This document shows positions 27,101-35,812 of a stretch of DNA of 64,000 nucleotides, piece by piece. Source of the stretch: Winogradskyella eximia (GTDB lineage: Bacteria > Bacteroidota > Bacteroidia > Flavobacteriales > Flavobacteriaceae); contig NZ_QRDV01000001.1 of assembly GCF_003386165.1 (NCBI RefSeq), positions 862,085 through 926,084 on the forward strand. Reading direction: 5' to 3'. Under the pieces are notes generated by a model, which saw only the letters and a list, made by a program, of their open reading frames with translations, did no database searches and was not told the origin of the DNA. Numbering within the stretch: the first letter of the stretch is position 1; every line of letters begins with the position of its first letter. The position numbers and the translations under genes were made by a program.

Positions 27101-29245
27101 ATGAAAGGGAATTATAAGTTTTTACTACTCGCCTTATTGATTGCATTTGCATCGTGTAGTTTTACAAGCAAAAAATTTGAAGATCCAGATAAAGATAAAT
27201 TACTGATTCAACTTATTACTTACTTATTAGATCAAGGCCATTTTGAGCCAAAGGATATTAATGATGATTTTTCAACTAATGTTTTTACATCTTATTTAGA
27301 TAATCTCGATCCATTTAAACGTTATTTCTATGATTCAGATATTAAAGAATTTGAAGCTTATAAAGATAAAATTGACGATCAAATAAAAGCATATGACGTA
27401 TCGTTTTTTAACCTTACACACGAGCGTTTGTTGCAACGTATTGCTGAATCTAAAACAATTTACACTGATATTTTAGAAAAGCCTTTCGATTTTTCTAAAG
27501 AGGAAGATTATAATGCGGATTATACAAAACTTACGTATGTAGCGAACAAACGTGAAATGAAAGAGCGTTGGAGACAGCAACTTAAGTTTTCTACTATTGC
27601 TAATTATGATGATGCGGTTTCTCAGCAAGATTCAGATATTGAAAATGCCGAAAAATCAAAATCAAAAGCGAAAAAATCAATTAAGGAGCACGAATCTCAG
27701 GCTAGACTAGAAACTAAAAAATCTTTAGACGAATTATATGAATATATAGAAGATCGAAGACGTGAAGATTGGTTCTCTGTTTATATAAATGCTATTGTAG
27801 AAGAATTTGATCCTCATACATTTTATTTTGCACCAGAAGACAAAGAGCGTTTTGATAGAGATATTTCTGGTAAGTTTGAAGGTATAGGAGCGCGTTTACA
27901 AAAGAAAGTTGATGGGATTGTGGTTAATGAAATTATAAGTGGTGGACCAGCATGGAGAGCTAACGAACTAGAAGTTGGTGATCAAATTCTTAAGGTAAAA
28001 CAAGAGGATGAGAAAGAAGCTGTGAATGTTGTAGGTATGCGTTTAGACGATGCTATTAAATTTATAAAAGGACCAAAAGGTACTGTGGTTACATTGTCAT
28101 TAAAGAAAGTTGATGGTACTATTCAAGATATTTCTATTACTAGAGATGTTGTAGAGTTAGAAGAAACTTACGCAAAATCTTCTATTGTAGAAAAGGACGG
28201 AAAAACCTTCGGTATTATTAATTTGCCAAAGTTTTATATCAGTTTTGAAGATTACAATGAAAGAAATGCAGCTTCAGATATTAAACAAGAAATTTTAAGA
28301 TTAAAGGAAGAAGGTGTTGAAGGTTTGGTGATGGATTTAAGAAATAATGGAGGTGGATCTTTACAGACTGTTGTAGATATTGCTGGTTTATTTATTGAAG
28401 AAGGACCTGTTGTACAAGTTAAAACTACAGGAGAAGCAAAAGAAGTGCTTAATGATAAAGACAAATCAATAGTTTGGGACGGTCCTTTAGTGATTTTGGT
28501 TAATGAGTTATCTGCATCGGCTTCAGAAATTTTAGCTGCTGCGATGCAAGACTACAAGAGAGGTATTGTTATTGGTAGTAAGCAGACTTATGGAAAAGGG
28601 ACAGTTCAAACTGTTATGGATTTAAACCGTATGGTTAGAAATAACACCAAAGGTGATATGGGAGCTTTAAAGTTTACAACTCAGAAGTTTTATAGAATTA
28701 ATGGTGGTTCTACACAGTTAGAAGGAGTGAAGAGTGATGTTGTTGTTCCGGACCGTTATAGCTATATTGATATAGGAGAAAAAGATCAAGAAAACCCATT
28801 ACCTTGGGATAAAATTGATGCTGCTGATTATAATGTGTGGGAGAATTATTACGATTACGATACTACAATTAGTAAGAGTAAAGAGCGTATGGCAGCTAAC
28901 GAGCAGTTAAAATTGATTGATGCTAATGCGCAATGGGTGAAAAAAATAAGAGACCGTGAAAACTACTCATTAAATTATGAGACTTATAAAAAGGAAATGC
29001 AAATTAATGAAGAGGAGGCTAAGCGCTTCTCTAAGTTGTCTGAATACCAAACGGACCTAACATTTAACTCTTTGCCTTACGAAATGAAATTAATGGATAA
29101 AGATTCTATTTTAATGGAAAAGCGTAACCGTTGGCACAAGGCTTTAGCAAAAGATGTTTATGTTGAAGAAGCTATAAATGTTTTAAATGATTTAAAGATG
29201 ACGTATGCGATTAAAAATAAAGTTGCGAATTCTGTGAAGAATTAG
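27101..29245 (+). CDS. prc: carboxy-terminal processing protease (Prc/Tsp), S41A
   Basis: This 714-residue lipoprotein-like enzyme (signal ending FASCSF) has the long Tsp layout. A helical N-terminal domain (about 25-235) is followed by a PDZ domain (about 240-345: GIGARLQKKVDGIVVNEIISGGPAWRANEL), the S41 domain, and a C-terminal helical DUF3340 domain (about 575-705). The catalytic Ser and Lys are in SASASEILAAAMQDYKRG (about Ser475) and YGKGTVQT (about Lys499). It trims or degrades periplasmic proteins from the C-terminus and is tied to envelope quality control. The next gene starts 8 bp later. Confidence 0.93.
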   Translation: MKGNYKFLLLALLIAFASCSFTSKKFEDPDKDKLLIQLITYLLDQGHFEPKDINDDFSTNVFTSYLDNLDPFKRYFYDSDIKEFEAYKDKIDDQIKAYDVSFFNLTHERLLQRIAESKTIYTDILEKPFDFSKEEDYNADYTKLTYVANKREMKERWRQQLKFSTIANYDDAVSQQDSDIENAEKSKSKAKKSIKEHESQARLETKKSLDELYEYIEDRRREDWFSVYINAIVEEFDPHTFYFAPEDKERFDRDISGKFEGIGARLQKKVDGIVVNEIISGGPAWRANELEVGDQILKVKQEDEKEAVNVVGMRLDDAIKFIKGPKGTVVTLSLKKVDGTIQDISITRDVVELEETYAKSSIVEKDGKTFGIINLPKFYISFEDYNERNAASDIKQEILRLKEEGVEGLVMDLRNNGGGSLQTVVDIAGLFIEEGPVVQVKTTGEAKEVLNDKDKSIVWDGPLVILVNELSASASEILAAAMQDYKRGIVIGSKQTYGKGTVQTVMDLNRMVRNNTKGDMGALKFTTQKFYRINGGSTQLEGVKSDVVVPDRYSYIDIGEKDQENPLPWDKIDAADYNVWENYYDYDTTISKSKERMAANEQLKLIDANAQWVKKIRDRENYSLNYETYKKEMQINEEEAKRFSKLSEYQTDLTFNSLPYEMKLMDKDSILMEKRNRWHKALAKDVYVEEAINVLNDLKMTYAIKNKVANSVKN

Positions 29246-29253
29246 AGTCGTCA

Positions 29254-30351
29254 ATGAGCAACAAGAATAATTCATTATCAAGTTTAGCGCTTCAAAAGTT
29301 TAAAAAGAACTTTTGGGGCGTTTTTAGTTTGGGTATTATTATTTGTATTGGATTGATTTCTGTTTTTGCATATGTATTTGCTCCAGATGCTTCACAAAAT
29401 GCCAATCAGATGCATTTATCTATTCATTCTAAATCTCCTGGTTTTGAAGTGCAAATGATAACCATTCCTTCCGGTATTGAATCTGATCAAAACTTTTTTT
29501 CAAAACTGTTCTTCGGAAAAAATAACACAGACACTGAAATTCCTATTCAATCTTACGAAGTAAAAGGAGATGTAATATATTATACGGAATATGCTTCAGA
29601 TGGATTGCAAGGGTTAGAAAAACAAATTGATATAGCACGTTTTCCAAATTCGAATTATAAAGAATATATTAAAAAAAGAAGTTTTGCTTTCGGAACAGAT
29701 AAATATGGAAGGGATTATTTAAGCCGAATTTTAATTGGTTCGCGTATCTCGTTTTTTATTGGTTTTGTAGCTGTTTTTATTTCTTTAATTGTTGGGCTAT
29801 TAATGGGAAGTCTAGCTGGTTATTATGGAGGTAAAGTAGATGCCTTTATTATGTGGATTATTAACATTACTTGGTCCATCCCAACATTGCTATTAGTTAT
29901 AGCTATTACGTTAGCCTTAGAGAAAGGGGTATGGCAGGTTTTTATAGCTGTAGGACTAACCATGTGGGTGGAAGTGGCTAGAGTTGTTAGAGGACAAATA
30001 ATAAGCGCAAAGGAAATGCAATATGTCACTGCCGCAAGGGCTTTGGGTTATAATGATTTTAGAATCATAACTAAACATATATTACCAAACATTTTTGGTC
30101 CTTTAATAGTTATTTCTGCCGCTAACTTTGCAGCTGCAATTTTAATAGAAAGCGGATTAAGCTTTTTAGGTATTGGAGCACAACCACCGATGGCAAGTTG
30201 GGGAGCGATGATAAAAGGTCATTATAATTATATAATTCTCGGAAAACCTTATTTAGCATTGATACCTGGATTTTGTATCATGCTTTTGGTTATGGCTTTT
30301 ATGCTGGTGGGTAATGCTTTAAGAGATGCATTAGATGTTAAAAGTCAATAA
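29254..30351 (+). CDS. ABC transporter permease, OppC/DppC type, unpartnered
   Basis: This 365-residue permease has the OppC layout: transmembrane helix 1 (about residues 22-44), FGTDKYGRDYLSRILIGSR, then five helices. The BPD-type EAA loop is visible as ARVVRGQIISAKEMQYVTAARALG. The segment between helix 1 and the GTDKYGRD motif is about 105 residues and longer than in E. coli OppC. Partners OppB, OppD, OppF and a binding protein are not in the window. It is probably co-transcribed with prc (8-bp gap), which suggests peptide export or recycling, but the substrate is unknown. Confidence 0.85.
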   Translation: MSNKNNSLSSLALQKFKKNFWGVFSLGIIICIGLISVFAYVFAPDASQNANQMHLSIHSKSPGFEVQMITIPSGIESDQNFFSKLFFGKNNTDTEIPIQSYEVKGDVIYYTEYASDGLQGLEKQIDIARFPNSNYKEYIKKRSFAFGTDKYGRDYLSRILIGSRISFFIGFVAVFISLIVGLLMGSLAGYYGGKVDAFIMWIINITWSIPTLLLVIAITLALEKGVWQVFIAVGLTMWVEVARVVRGQIISAKEMQYVTAARALGYNDFRIITKHILPNIFGPLIVISAANFAAAILIESGLSFLGIGAQPPMASWGAMIKGHYNYIILGKPYLALIPGFCIMLLVMAFMLVGNALRDALDVKSQ

Positions 30352-30354
30352 GAA

Positions 30355-30969
30355 TTATTCAGATTTTAATTGTTCAATCTCTTCATTTGTTTCTGCAATA
30401 AATGCTAACACCTCGTCTTTGCCAATACTTTTAGAAGAAGAAGTTACAAAATAAGGAGGTAATTCTTCCCAAGACTTAAGTAGTTCTTGGCAGTAGTCCT
30501 CTACATGTCGTTCAATAGCTTTAGGCTTAAGTTTGTCTGCTTTGGTGAAAATAATACCAAAAGGGATTCCGCTTTCACCCATATATTGTATAAATTCTAA
30601 ATCGATAGGCTGAGGTTTATGTCTTATATCAACTAATACAAATGCAGAAACGAGTTGTTGACGTTGTTCAAAGTAATTAGTTATAAACTTCTGAAATTTC
30701 TGTTTAGAAGATTTAGAAACACGAGCATAACCATAACCTGGTAAATCAACTAAATACCAGTTTTTATTAATTATAAAATGATTTATTAACTGTGTCTTTC
30801 CTGGTCTTCCAGATGTTTTTGCTAAGCTTTTTCTATCTGTTAGCATATTAATTAAAGACGATTTTCCAACATTACTTCGTCCGATAAAAGCATATTCGGG
30901 TAAGTTGTCTTTAGGACATTTAGTAACTTCAGAATTACTAACTACAAATTCGGCTGATTTTATTTTCAT
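30355..30969 (-). CDS. engB: ribosome-biogenesis GTPase EngB/YsxC
   Basis: The product is 204 residues with all G motifs: G1 GRSNVGKSSL, G2 around GRPGKTQ, G3 DLPGYGYA, G4 TKADK and G5 TSSSKSIG. EngB is essential for assembly of the 50S ribosomal subunit in many bacteria. It converges on the permease gene with 3 bp between stops. Confidence 0.96.
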   Translation of the reverse strand: MKIKSAEFVVSNSEVTKCPKDNLPEYAFIGRSNVGKSSLINMLTDRKSLAKTSGRPGKTQLINHFIINKNWYLVDLPGYGYARVSKSSKQKFQKFITNYFEQRQQLVSAFVLVDIRHKPQPIDLEFIQYMGESGIPFGIIFTKADKLKPKAIERHVEDYCQELLKSWEELPPYFVTSSSKSIGKDEVLAFIAETNEEIEQLKSE

Positions 30970-31069
30970 CTTTAGTTTCCGCGAAATCGGAAATCATTTT
31001 AATTAAACGCTTATGGTAATTTTAAGTAGAGTCTTAGAAACTTTGTGATTAAGTTTTAAGTTAATAATT

Positions 31070-31834
31070 TTAAAAATCACGTTTCTCAAGCCAAGAACTC
31101 AAAATCGTATTAAATTCTTCAGGATGTTCCATCATAGCTGCATGCCCACATTTATCGATCCAATACAATTCAGAATCTGGCAATAACTCATGGAATTCCT
31201 CGGCAACTTCAGGTGGTGTTACACTATCGTTTTTTCCCCATATAATACAAACCGGAGTATTCATTTTAGGTAAATCTTTACCCATATTGTGCCTAATAGC
31301 ACTTTTTGCAATTGCTAAAGTTTTTATCAGTTTATTTCTGTCGTTTACCGTTTCGTAAACTTCATCTACAATTTCTTTAGTTGCAACTGCTGGATCGTAA
31401 AATACGTCTTGTGCTTTCTTTTTTATAACCTCGTAATCGCTGCGTTTGGTATAGCCACCTCCCATAGCGCTTTCGTAAAGTCCCGAGCTTCCTGTAATGA
31501 TGAGGGCTTTAACTTTTTCTGGATTCAGTTTTGTGTAGTATAGACCAATATGTCCACCAAGAGAATTACCCAATAAAATTACGTTGTCTAAACCTTTATA
31601 TTCAATAAAAGCTTTTAAGTAATTAGCAAAGCTTTTTACGTTGGTTTTTAACAACGACATGGTGTAGATTGGTAATTCAGGAATGATAACCTTGTAGCCT
31701 TTAGTGCTAAAATGTCTAGTAACAGCATCAAAATTACTGAGTCCTCCCATCAATCCATGCAACACAATAATTGGTGTGCCTTCTCCTACTTCAATATATC
31801 TATAATCCTTTTCTTTTTTTAAAAGGTGTGCCAT
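31070..31834 (-). CDS. alpha/beta-fold hydrolase next to the dcw cluster
   Basis: From ATG 31834 (MAHLLKKEKDYRY) the protein is 254 residues. A TTG at 31840 would add two residues. The fold signs are the oxyanion loop HGLMGG, the nucleophile elbow GNSLGGH, the acid WGKNDSVTPP and the His in CGHAAMMEHPEEF. Substrate is unknown; the size and motifs fit esterases, lactonases or C-C hydrolases. It is divergent from mraZ across a 285-bp gap that holds the dcw control region. A TATATTTG box lies 29 bp before its start. Confidence 0.85.
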   Translation of the reverse strand: MAHLLKKEKDYRYIEVGEGTPIIVLHGLMGGLSNFDAVTRHFSTKGYKVIIPELPIYTMSLLKTNVKSFANYLKAFIEYKGLDNVILLGNSLGGHIGLYYTKLNPEKVKALIITGSSGLYESAMGGGYTKRSDYEVIKKKAQDVFYDPAVATKEIVDEVYETVNDRNKLIKTLAIAKSAIRHNMGKDLPKMNTPVCIIWGKNDSVTPPEVAEEFHELLPDSELYWIDKCGHAAMMEHPEEFNTILSSWLEKRDF

Positions 31835-31862
31835 TTGCAAGTCAGTGCTTATGTGTTAAAAA

Positions 31863-31870
31863 CAAATATA
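31863..31870 (-). promoter_or_regulatory. -7 promoter box of the alpha/beta hydrolase
   Basis: The minus strand reads TATATTTG, an exact TAnnTTTG match, 29 bp before the start codon. No clear -33 partner at the usual distance was found. Confidence 0.5.
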
Positions 31871-32040
31871 ACTAAATCCTTTAGAATATAAATATTATCA
31901 ATAAAATATCAATTTTTTTATTTGATAATTTTTAAAGTTGGTCATGTTAATAATTCCCACTTAGAGAATGAAAGCTTACAAGTGATATTTGTTGATGTGA
32001 AAATTACTTGAGTGTGTTTTAAACGAAAACTTATCAACAA

Positions 32041-32110
32041 ATGTGGTAGAATGTGGTAAAAAGTGGTGATTTTTTCAATATATTTGAATCTTAATCGTTA
32101 AAGTGGTAAA
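32041..32110. promoter_or_regulatory. predicted MraZ operator: four GTGGT boxes on a 10-bp grid
   Basis: The decamers ATGTGGTAGA (32041), ATGTGGTAAA (32051) and AAGTGGTGAT (32061) follow each other with exact 10-bp periodicity. A fourth, AAGTGGTAAA (32101), lies exactly 40 bp further on. MraZ proteins are known to bind GTG-containing direct repeats at 10-bp spacing before their own gene (E. coli TGGGN5 boxes; AAAGTG boxes in mycoplasmas). The first three boxes overlap the -33 region and the fourth lies just after the predicted start, a layout that suits autorepression. Binding is inferred. Confidence 0.75.
32079..32086 (+). promoter_or_regulatory. -7 box of the dcw cluster promoter
   Basis: TATATTTG matches TAnnTTTG exactly, 33 bp before the mraZ start. 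It lies between the third and fourth GTGGT boxes. No TTG is found at -33; the GTGGT boxes occupy that region. Confidence 0.6.
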
Positions 32111-32119
32111 CGAAACCTT

Positions 32120-32590
32120 TTGAATTCATTTATAGGAACATACGAATGTAAAGCTGATGCCAAAGGAAGGCTAATGATACCTGCTGTGCTTAAAAAGCAG
32201 TTGTCATCAGCTTTGCAAGATGGTTTTGTTTTGAAGCGTGCTGTTTTTCAGCCGTGTTTGGAATTGTATCCTATGTCTGAATGGAATAAAATGATGGAGA
32301 AAATTAATAAGCTCAATCGTTTTAAGAAAAAGAATAATGACTTTATCAGGCGGTTTACTGCTGGAGTTAAAATTGTTGAAGTAGATAGTACTGGGCGATT
32401 ATTAATTCCAAAAGATTTAATTAGTTTTTCAGGTATTTCAAAAGAAGTGGTTTTAGCTTCTGCTGTTAATATTCTTGAAATTTGGGATAAAGATAAGTAC
32501 GAACAAGCTATTGATGATGCGGCTTCAGATTTTGCTGATTTGGCCGAAGAGGTAATGGGACAAGACGACGAAGAAAATGGATTATCATAA
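32120..32590 (+). CDS. mraZ: division/cell-wall cluster transcriptional repressor MraZ
   Basis: The protein is 156 residues with two SpoVT-AbrB repeats: YECKADAKGRLMIPAVLKKQL and VEVDSTGRLLIPKDLISF. MraZ forms ring oligomers that bind repeated DNA boxes and control the dcw operon. I accept the TTG at 32120 as start (MNSFIGTYECKADAKG), since it gives the expected N-terminus and no ATG is available. Matching GTGGT boxes lie just upstream. Its 3' end overlaps rsmH by 14 bp. Confidence 0.95.
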   Translation: MNSFIGTYECKADAKGRLMIPAVLKKQLSSALQDGFVLKRAVFQPCLELYPMSEWNKMMEKINKLNRFKKKNNDFIRRFTAGVKIVEVDSTGRLLIPKDLISFSGISKEVVLASAVNILEIWDKDKYEQAIDDAASDFADLAEEVMGQDDEENGLS

Positions 32591-33473
32591 TGCAGTTTTA
32601 CTAAAAGAAGCGGTTGATGGTTTAGCAATTAAGCCAGATGGTGTTTATGTAGATGTCACTTTTGGAGGAGGTGGACATAGTCGTGAAATCTTATCGAGAT
32701 TAGGTCCAAACGGAAAACTATATGCATTCGACCAAGATAAAGATGCATTAGCAAATACTATTGATGATGATCGTTTTGTGTTGATTAACGAGAATTTCAG
32801 ATTTGTAAAACGATTTTTAAGGTTTTATGGTGTGAAAGAAGTTGACGGTGTCTTAGCAGATTTCGGAGTGTCATCACATCAGTTTGATGTTGCTGAGCGA
32901 GGTTTTTCTACGCGTTTTGAAGCAGATCTCGATATGAGAATGAATCAAGATAGTAAGTTGTCTGCTTTCGAAGTTATTAATAATTATGATGAGGAGCAGT
33001 TAAAATCTGTGCTATTTCAATATGGTGAATTGCGAAATGCACCAGCAATGGCAAGGATGATTGTTTCTGAGCGAAAGCATGCTGAAATTAAAACTAGTGA
33101 GCAATTAAAAGCTGTTTTAAAGTCATTCTTAAATCATCAAAAGGAAAATAAGGTCTTAGCGCAAATCTATCAAGCGATTAGAATTGAAGTGAATCAGGAG
33201 ATTGAAGTGTTGAAAGAATTGCTATTGCAAACGCCTGAGATTTTAAAGAAAGACGGAAGGTTGAGTTTTATATCGTACCATTCTTTAGAGGATAGATTGG
33301 TAAAGCGATTTATTAGAAATGGATTGTTTGAAGGTGAGCCTGAGCGCGATGTTTTTGGGAATTTTGAAGTGCCTTTAAAGAAAGTAGGTGGGCTGATTGT
33401 TCCTTCAAAAGAAGAAATAAAAGTAAATAATAGAGCACGAAGTGCGAAGCTTAGGATTGCTAAAAAAATATGA
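32577..33473 (+). CDS. rsmH: 16S rRNA (cytosine-N4)-methyltransferase
   Basis: The 298-residue product (MraW/RsmH) starts MDYHNAVLLKEAVDGL. It carries the SAM-binding VDVTFGGGGHSREIL and the family motifs ADFGVSSHQFD, RGFSTRF and FISYHSLEDRLVK. It methylates C1402 of 16S rRNA. It overlaps mraZ by 14 bp and ftsL by 4 bp, so it is a tightly coupled dcw gene. Confidence 0.96.
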   Translation: MDYHNAVLLKEAVDGLAIKPDGVYVDVTFGGGGHSREILSRLGPNGKLYAFDQDKDALANTIDDDRFVLINENFRFVKRFLRFYGVKEVDGVLADFGVSSHQFDVAERGFSTRFEADLDMRMNQDSKLSAFEVINNYDEEQLKSVLFQYGELRNAPAMARMIVSERKHAEIKTSEQLKAVLKSFLNHQKENKVLAQIYQAIRIEVNQEIEVLKELLLQTPEILKKDGRLSFISYHSLEDRLVKRFIRNGLFEGEPERDVFGNFEVPLKKVGGLIVPSKEEIKVNNRARSAKLRIAKKI

Positions 33474-33796
33474 AAAAAAACATCTACGGCATATTAAGAG
33501 GGAAGTTTTTAATTAGTGATGATTCCTTTAAAAATTGGCGCATCATTATTTTTATTTCGTTTTTGGCAATTATAATGATAGCAAGTTCACACAGTGCAGA
33601 TCAGAAAGTTTATGAAATAGCAAAGCTGACCAATGAGGTTAAGGAGTTGCGCTCGGCATTTGTAGATAAAAGAGGAAAGCTGATGCAGCTTAAAAAAGAA
33701 TCTTTTGTGGAGGCTGAGGTGATGGCAAAGGGTATTGGGATTTCCTTAAATCCACCAACAAAAATAATAGTAAAATCAAAAAAGCAACAACAATAA
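33470..33796 (+). CDS. ftsL: FtsL-like divisome protein
   Basis: The product is 108 residues with one transmembrane helix (about residues 24-42) and a periplasmic coiled coil (about 45-80, KVYEIAKLTNEVKELRSAFVDKR in two parts). Topology, size and the slot between rsmH and ftsI define FtsL, since the sequence itself is poorly conserved. FtsL would recruit and activate the FtsI-FtsW synthase within the divisome. The start overlaps the rsmH stop (ATGA). Confidence 0.85.
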   Translation: MKKNIYGILRGKFLISDDSFKNWRIIIFISFLAIIMIASSHSADQKVYEIAKLTNEVKELRSAFVDKRGKLMQLKKESFVEAEVMAKGIGISLNPPTKIIVKSKKQQQ

Positions 33797-33799
33797 GCT

Positions 33800-35812
33800 T
33801 TGGCAATAACAGAGAAAAACATATTGAACAGATTGTACTTCGTAGCAGGCTGCATGTTTGTGTTCGCCTTGGCTGTGGTGTTCAAGCTTATTAGTATTCA
33901 GTTTATACAAGGTGATGAATATAGAGCGCTTGCAGAAAAGAGTACAACTAGAGATTTTCCTATTCCTGCAAATCGTGGAAATGTGTATTCTGCTGATGGT
34001 AGTTTGTTAGCGACATCTATACCTAAATATGATATTAGAATTGATGCTATTCAGGCAAAAGATGCCACATTTGAAAAGTATATTAATGCTTTGGCAGATT
34101 CGCTTCATGTGTATAAAGGAAAGCCAGCGTCTTATTATAAGAATATTATTCGTAAAGCTCGAAAAAACAAAAACAGATATTTTCTTTTAGCTAGAAATAT
34201 AAGTTATTCTGATTATGTACGTGTACGTAATTTTCCGTTGTTGAATCTTGGAGCAATTAAAGGTGGATTGATTATAGAGCAAACGACCAGAAGAGAGCAT
34301 CCAATGGGTGGTATTGCTGAGCGTACTATTGGTTATGAACGCGAAGATGAAGATGGGAATTTTACAAGACCAGGTATTGATGGTGCATTTGGTGTAAAAT
34401 ATTTACAAGGCACAAACGGAAAACGTTTAAAGCAAAGAATTGGTAATGGGCAATGGAAGCCAATTGCAGATTACGATCAGGTAGAGCCAAAAGATGGATA
34501 TGATGTGTATACTACTATTGATGTAAATATTCAAGATATAGCGCATCATTCTTTATTAAAGCAATTGGAGCTTTATGAAGCTGATCATGGTTGTGTGGTG
34601 GTGATGGATGTGAAGACTGGAGAGATTAAAGCAATTTCTAACCTTGGAAGAAATAGTAAAGGTCAGTACTATGAGCGTTTAAATTATGCGGTAGGTGAAA
34701 GTCATGAGCCTGGTTCTACTTTTAAAGTTATGGCAATGATGGCGGCTTTAGAAGATAAGGTTATTGATACATCTACGGTTGTAGATACCAAAAAAGGTAG
34801 AAAGAAATTTTATGGTCGTGTCATAACGGACTCAGGTAATGGTTTTGGAGAAATATCTGCAGCAAGGGCTTTAGAGGTGTCTTCAAATATAGGTATGGCA
34901 ACTATTGTAGACGACCATTATTCAAAACAGCCAGAGAAGTTTTTAAATAGATTGCGTTCTTGGAAGCTAGATAAGCCTTTGGGTGTTGCAATTATAGGAG
35001 AGGGTGTACCAGATATTCCAAAGCCTGGAGCTTCTAACTGGAGTAGAAATGCTTTGCCTTCTATGGCTTATGGTTATAATTTAAGAATGACACCGCTTCA
35101 AACATTAGCCTTTTATAATGCTATTGCTAATAATGGGGAATTAATTAAACCTCGTTTTTTAAAGTCTGTAAAATCTTTCGATAAGAATATTGAAGTGTTT
35201 AAAAAGCAAGTGCTTGTAGAAAAAATATGTTCAAATAAAACTTTGAATGAAATTCAAGATATATTAAAGAATGTGGTTGTTCGTGGTACGGGTCAACGTA
35301 TGTATTCTAAAACGTTTTCCATGGCAGGTAAAACAGGAACCGCAAGAACTGATTATGCAGATCTAGAGAAGTGGTATAAAGACAAGAAGTATGTATCGTC
35401 TTTTGCTGGTTATTTTCCGGCAGACAATCCTAAGTATTCTTGCATTGTTGTTGTCCATGAGCCAAGTACAAAAGTGGGTTATTATGGAGCTGATGTTTCT
35501 GGCCCAGTATTTAAAAGAATTGCTCAGAAAATTTATACGGATACGCCAATAATAGATGAGGTTAAGACTCTTGATTTTAAAGATAACTTGGTAAACGAAG
35601 AGTTTGAAAATTATTTTGAAAACGCTCGCAAATATAGAGAGTTAATGCCAAGCGTAGTGGGTATGCCAGCAATGGATGCTATTGCTCTATTGGAAAACTT
35701 GCATGTAGATGTAAAAGTAAAATTATCTGGAAGCGGAATAATAAAAAAGCAATCTGTAGAGAAGCATCAGAAATTACAAACTAATCAAACCATTGTTTTA
35801 GAAGCATCATGA
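33800..35812 (+). CDS. ftsI: division-specific transpeptidase, penicillin-binding protein
   Basis: This 670-residue class B PBP has one N-terminal membrane anchor (about 9-31) and a pedestal domain. Its transpeptidase domain contains SxxK at Ser306-Lys309 (EPGSTFK), SSN at 361-363 and KTG at 511-513. A PASTA-like segment closes the C-terminus (about 610-668, VVGMPAMDAIALLENLHVDV). It cross-links septal peptidoglycan together with FtsW. The start is a TTG at 33800, 3 bp after ftsL; no ATG fits. Confidence 0.95.
   Translation: MAITEKNILNRLYFVAGCMFVFALAVVFKLISIQFIQGDEYRALAEKSTTRDFPIPANRGNVYSADGSLLATSIPKYDIRIDAIQAKDATFEKYINALADSLHVYKGKPASYYKNIIRKARKNKNRYFLLARNISYSDYVRVRNFPLLNLGAIKGGLIIEQTTRREHPMGGIAERTIGYEREDEDGNFTRPGIDGAFGVKYLQGTNGKRLKQRIGNGQWKPIADYDQVEPKDGYDVYTTIDVNIQDIAHHSLLKQLELYEADHGCVVVMDVKTGEIKAISNLGRNSKGQYYERLNYAVGESHEPGSTFKVMAMMAALEDKVIDTSTVVDTKKGRKKFYGRVITDSGNGFGEISAARALEVSSNIGMATIVDDHYSKQPEKFLNRLRSWKLDKPLGVAIIGEGVPDIPKPGASNWSRNALPSMAYGYNLRMTPLQTLAFYNAIANNGELIKPRFLKSVKSFDKNIEVFKKQVLVEKICSNKTLNEIQDILKNVVVRGTGQRMYSKTFSMAGKTGTARTDYADLEKWYKDKKYVSSFAGYFPADNPKYSCIVVVHEPSTKVGYYGADVSGPVFKRIAQKIYTDTPIIDEVKTLDFKDNLVNEEFENYFENARKYRELMPSVVGMPAMDAIALLENLHVDVKVKLSGSGIIKKQSVEKHQKLQTNQTIVLEAS

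Noticed and set aside
32011..32020. AGTGTGTTTT as a fifth MraZ box
   Set aside because: It is GTGTG rather than GTGGT and is off the 10-bp grid of the other boxes.
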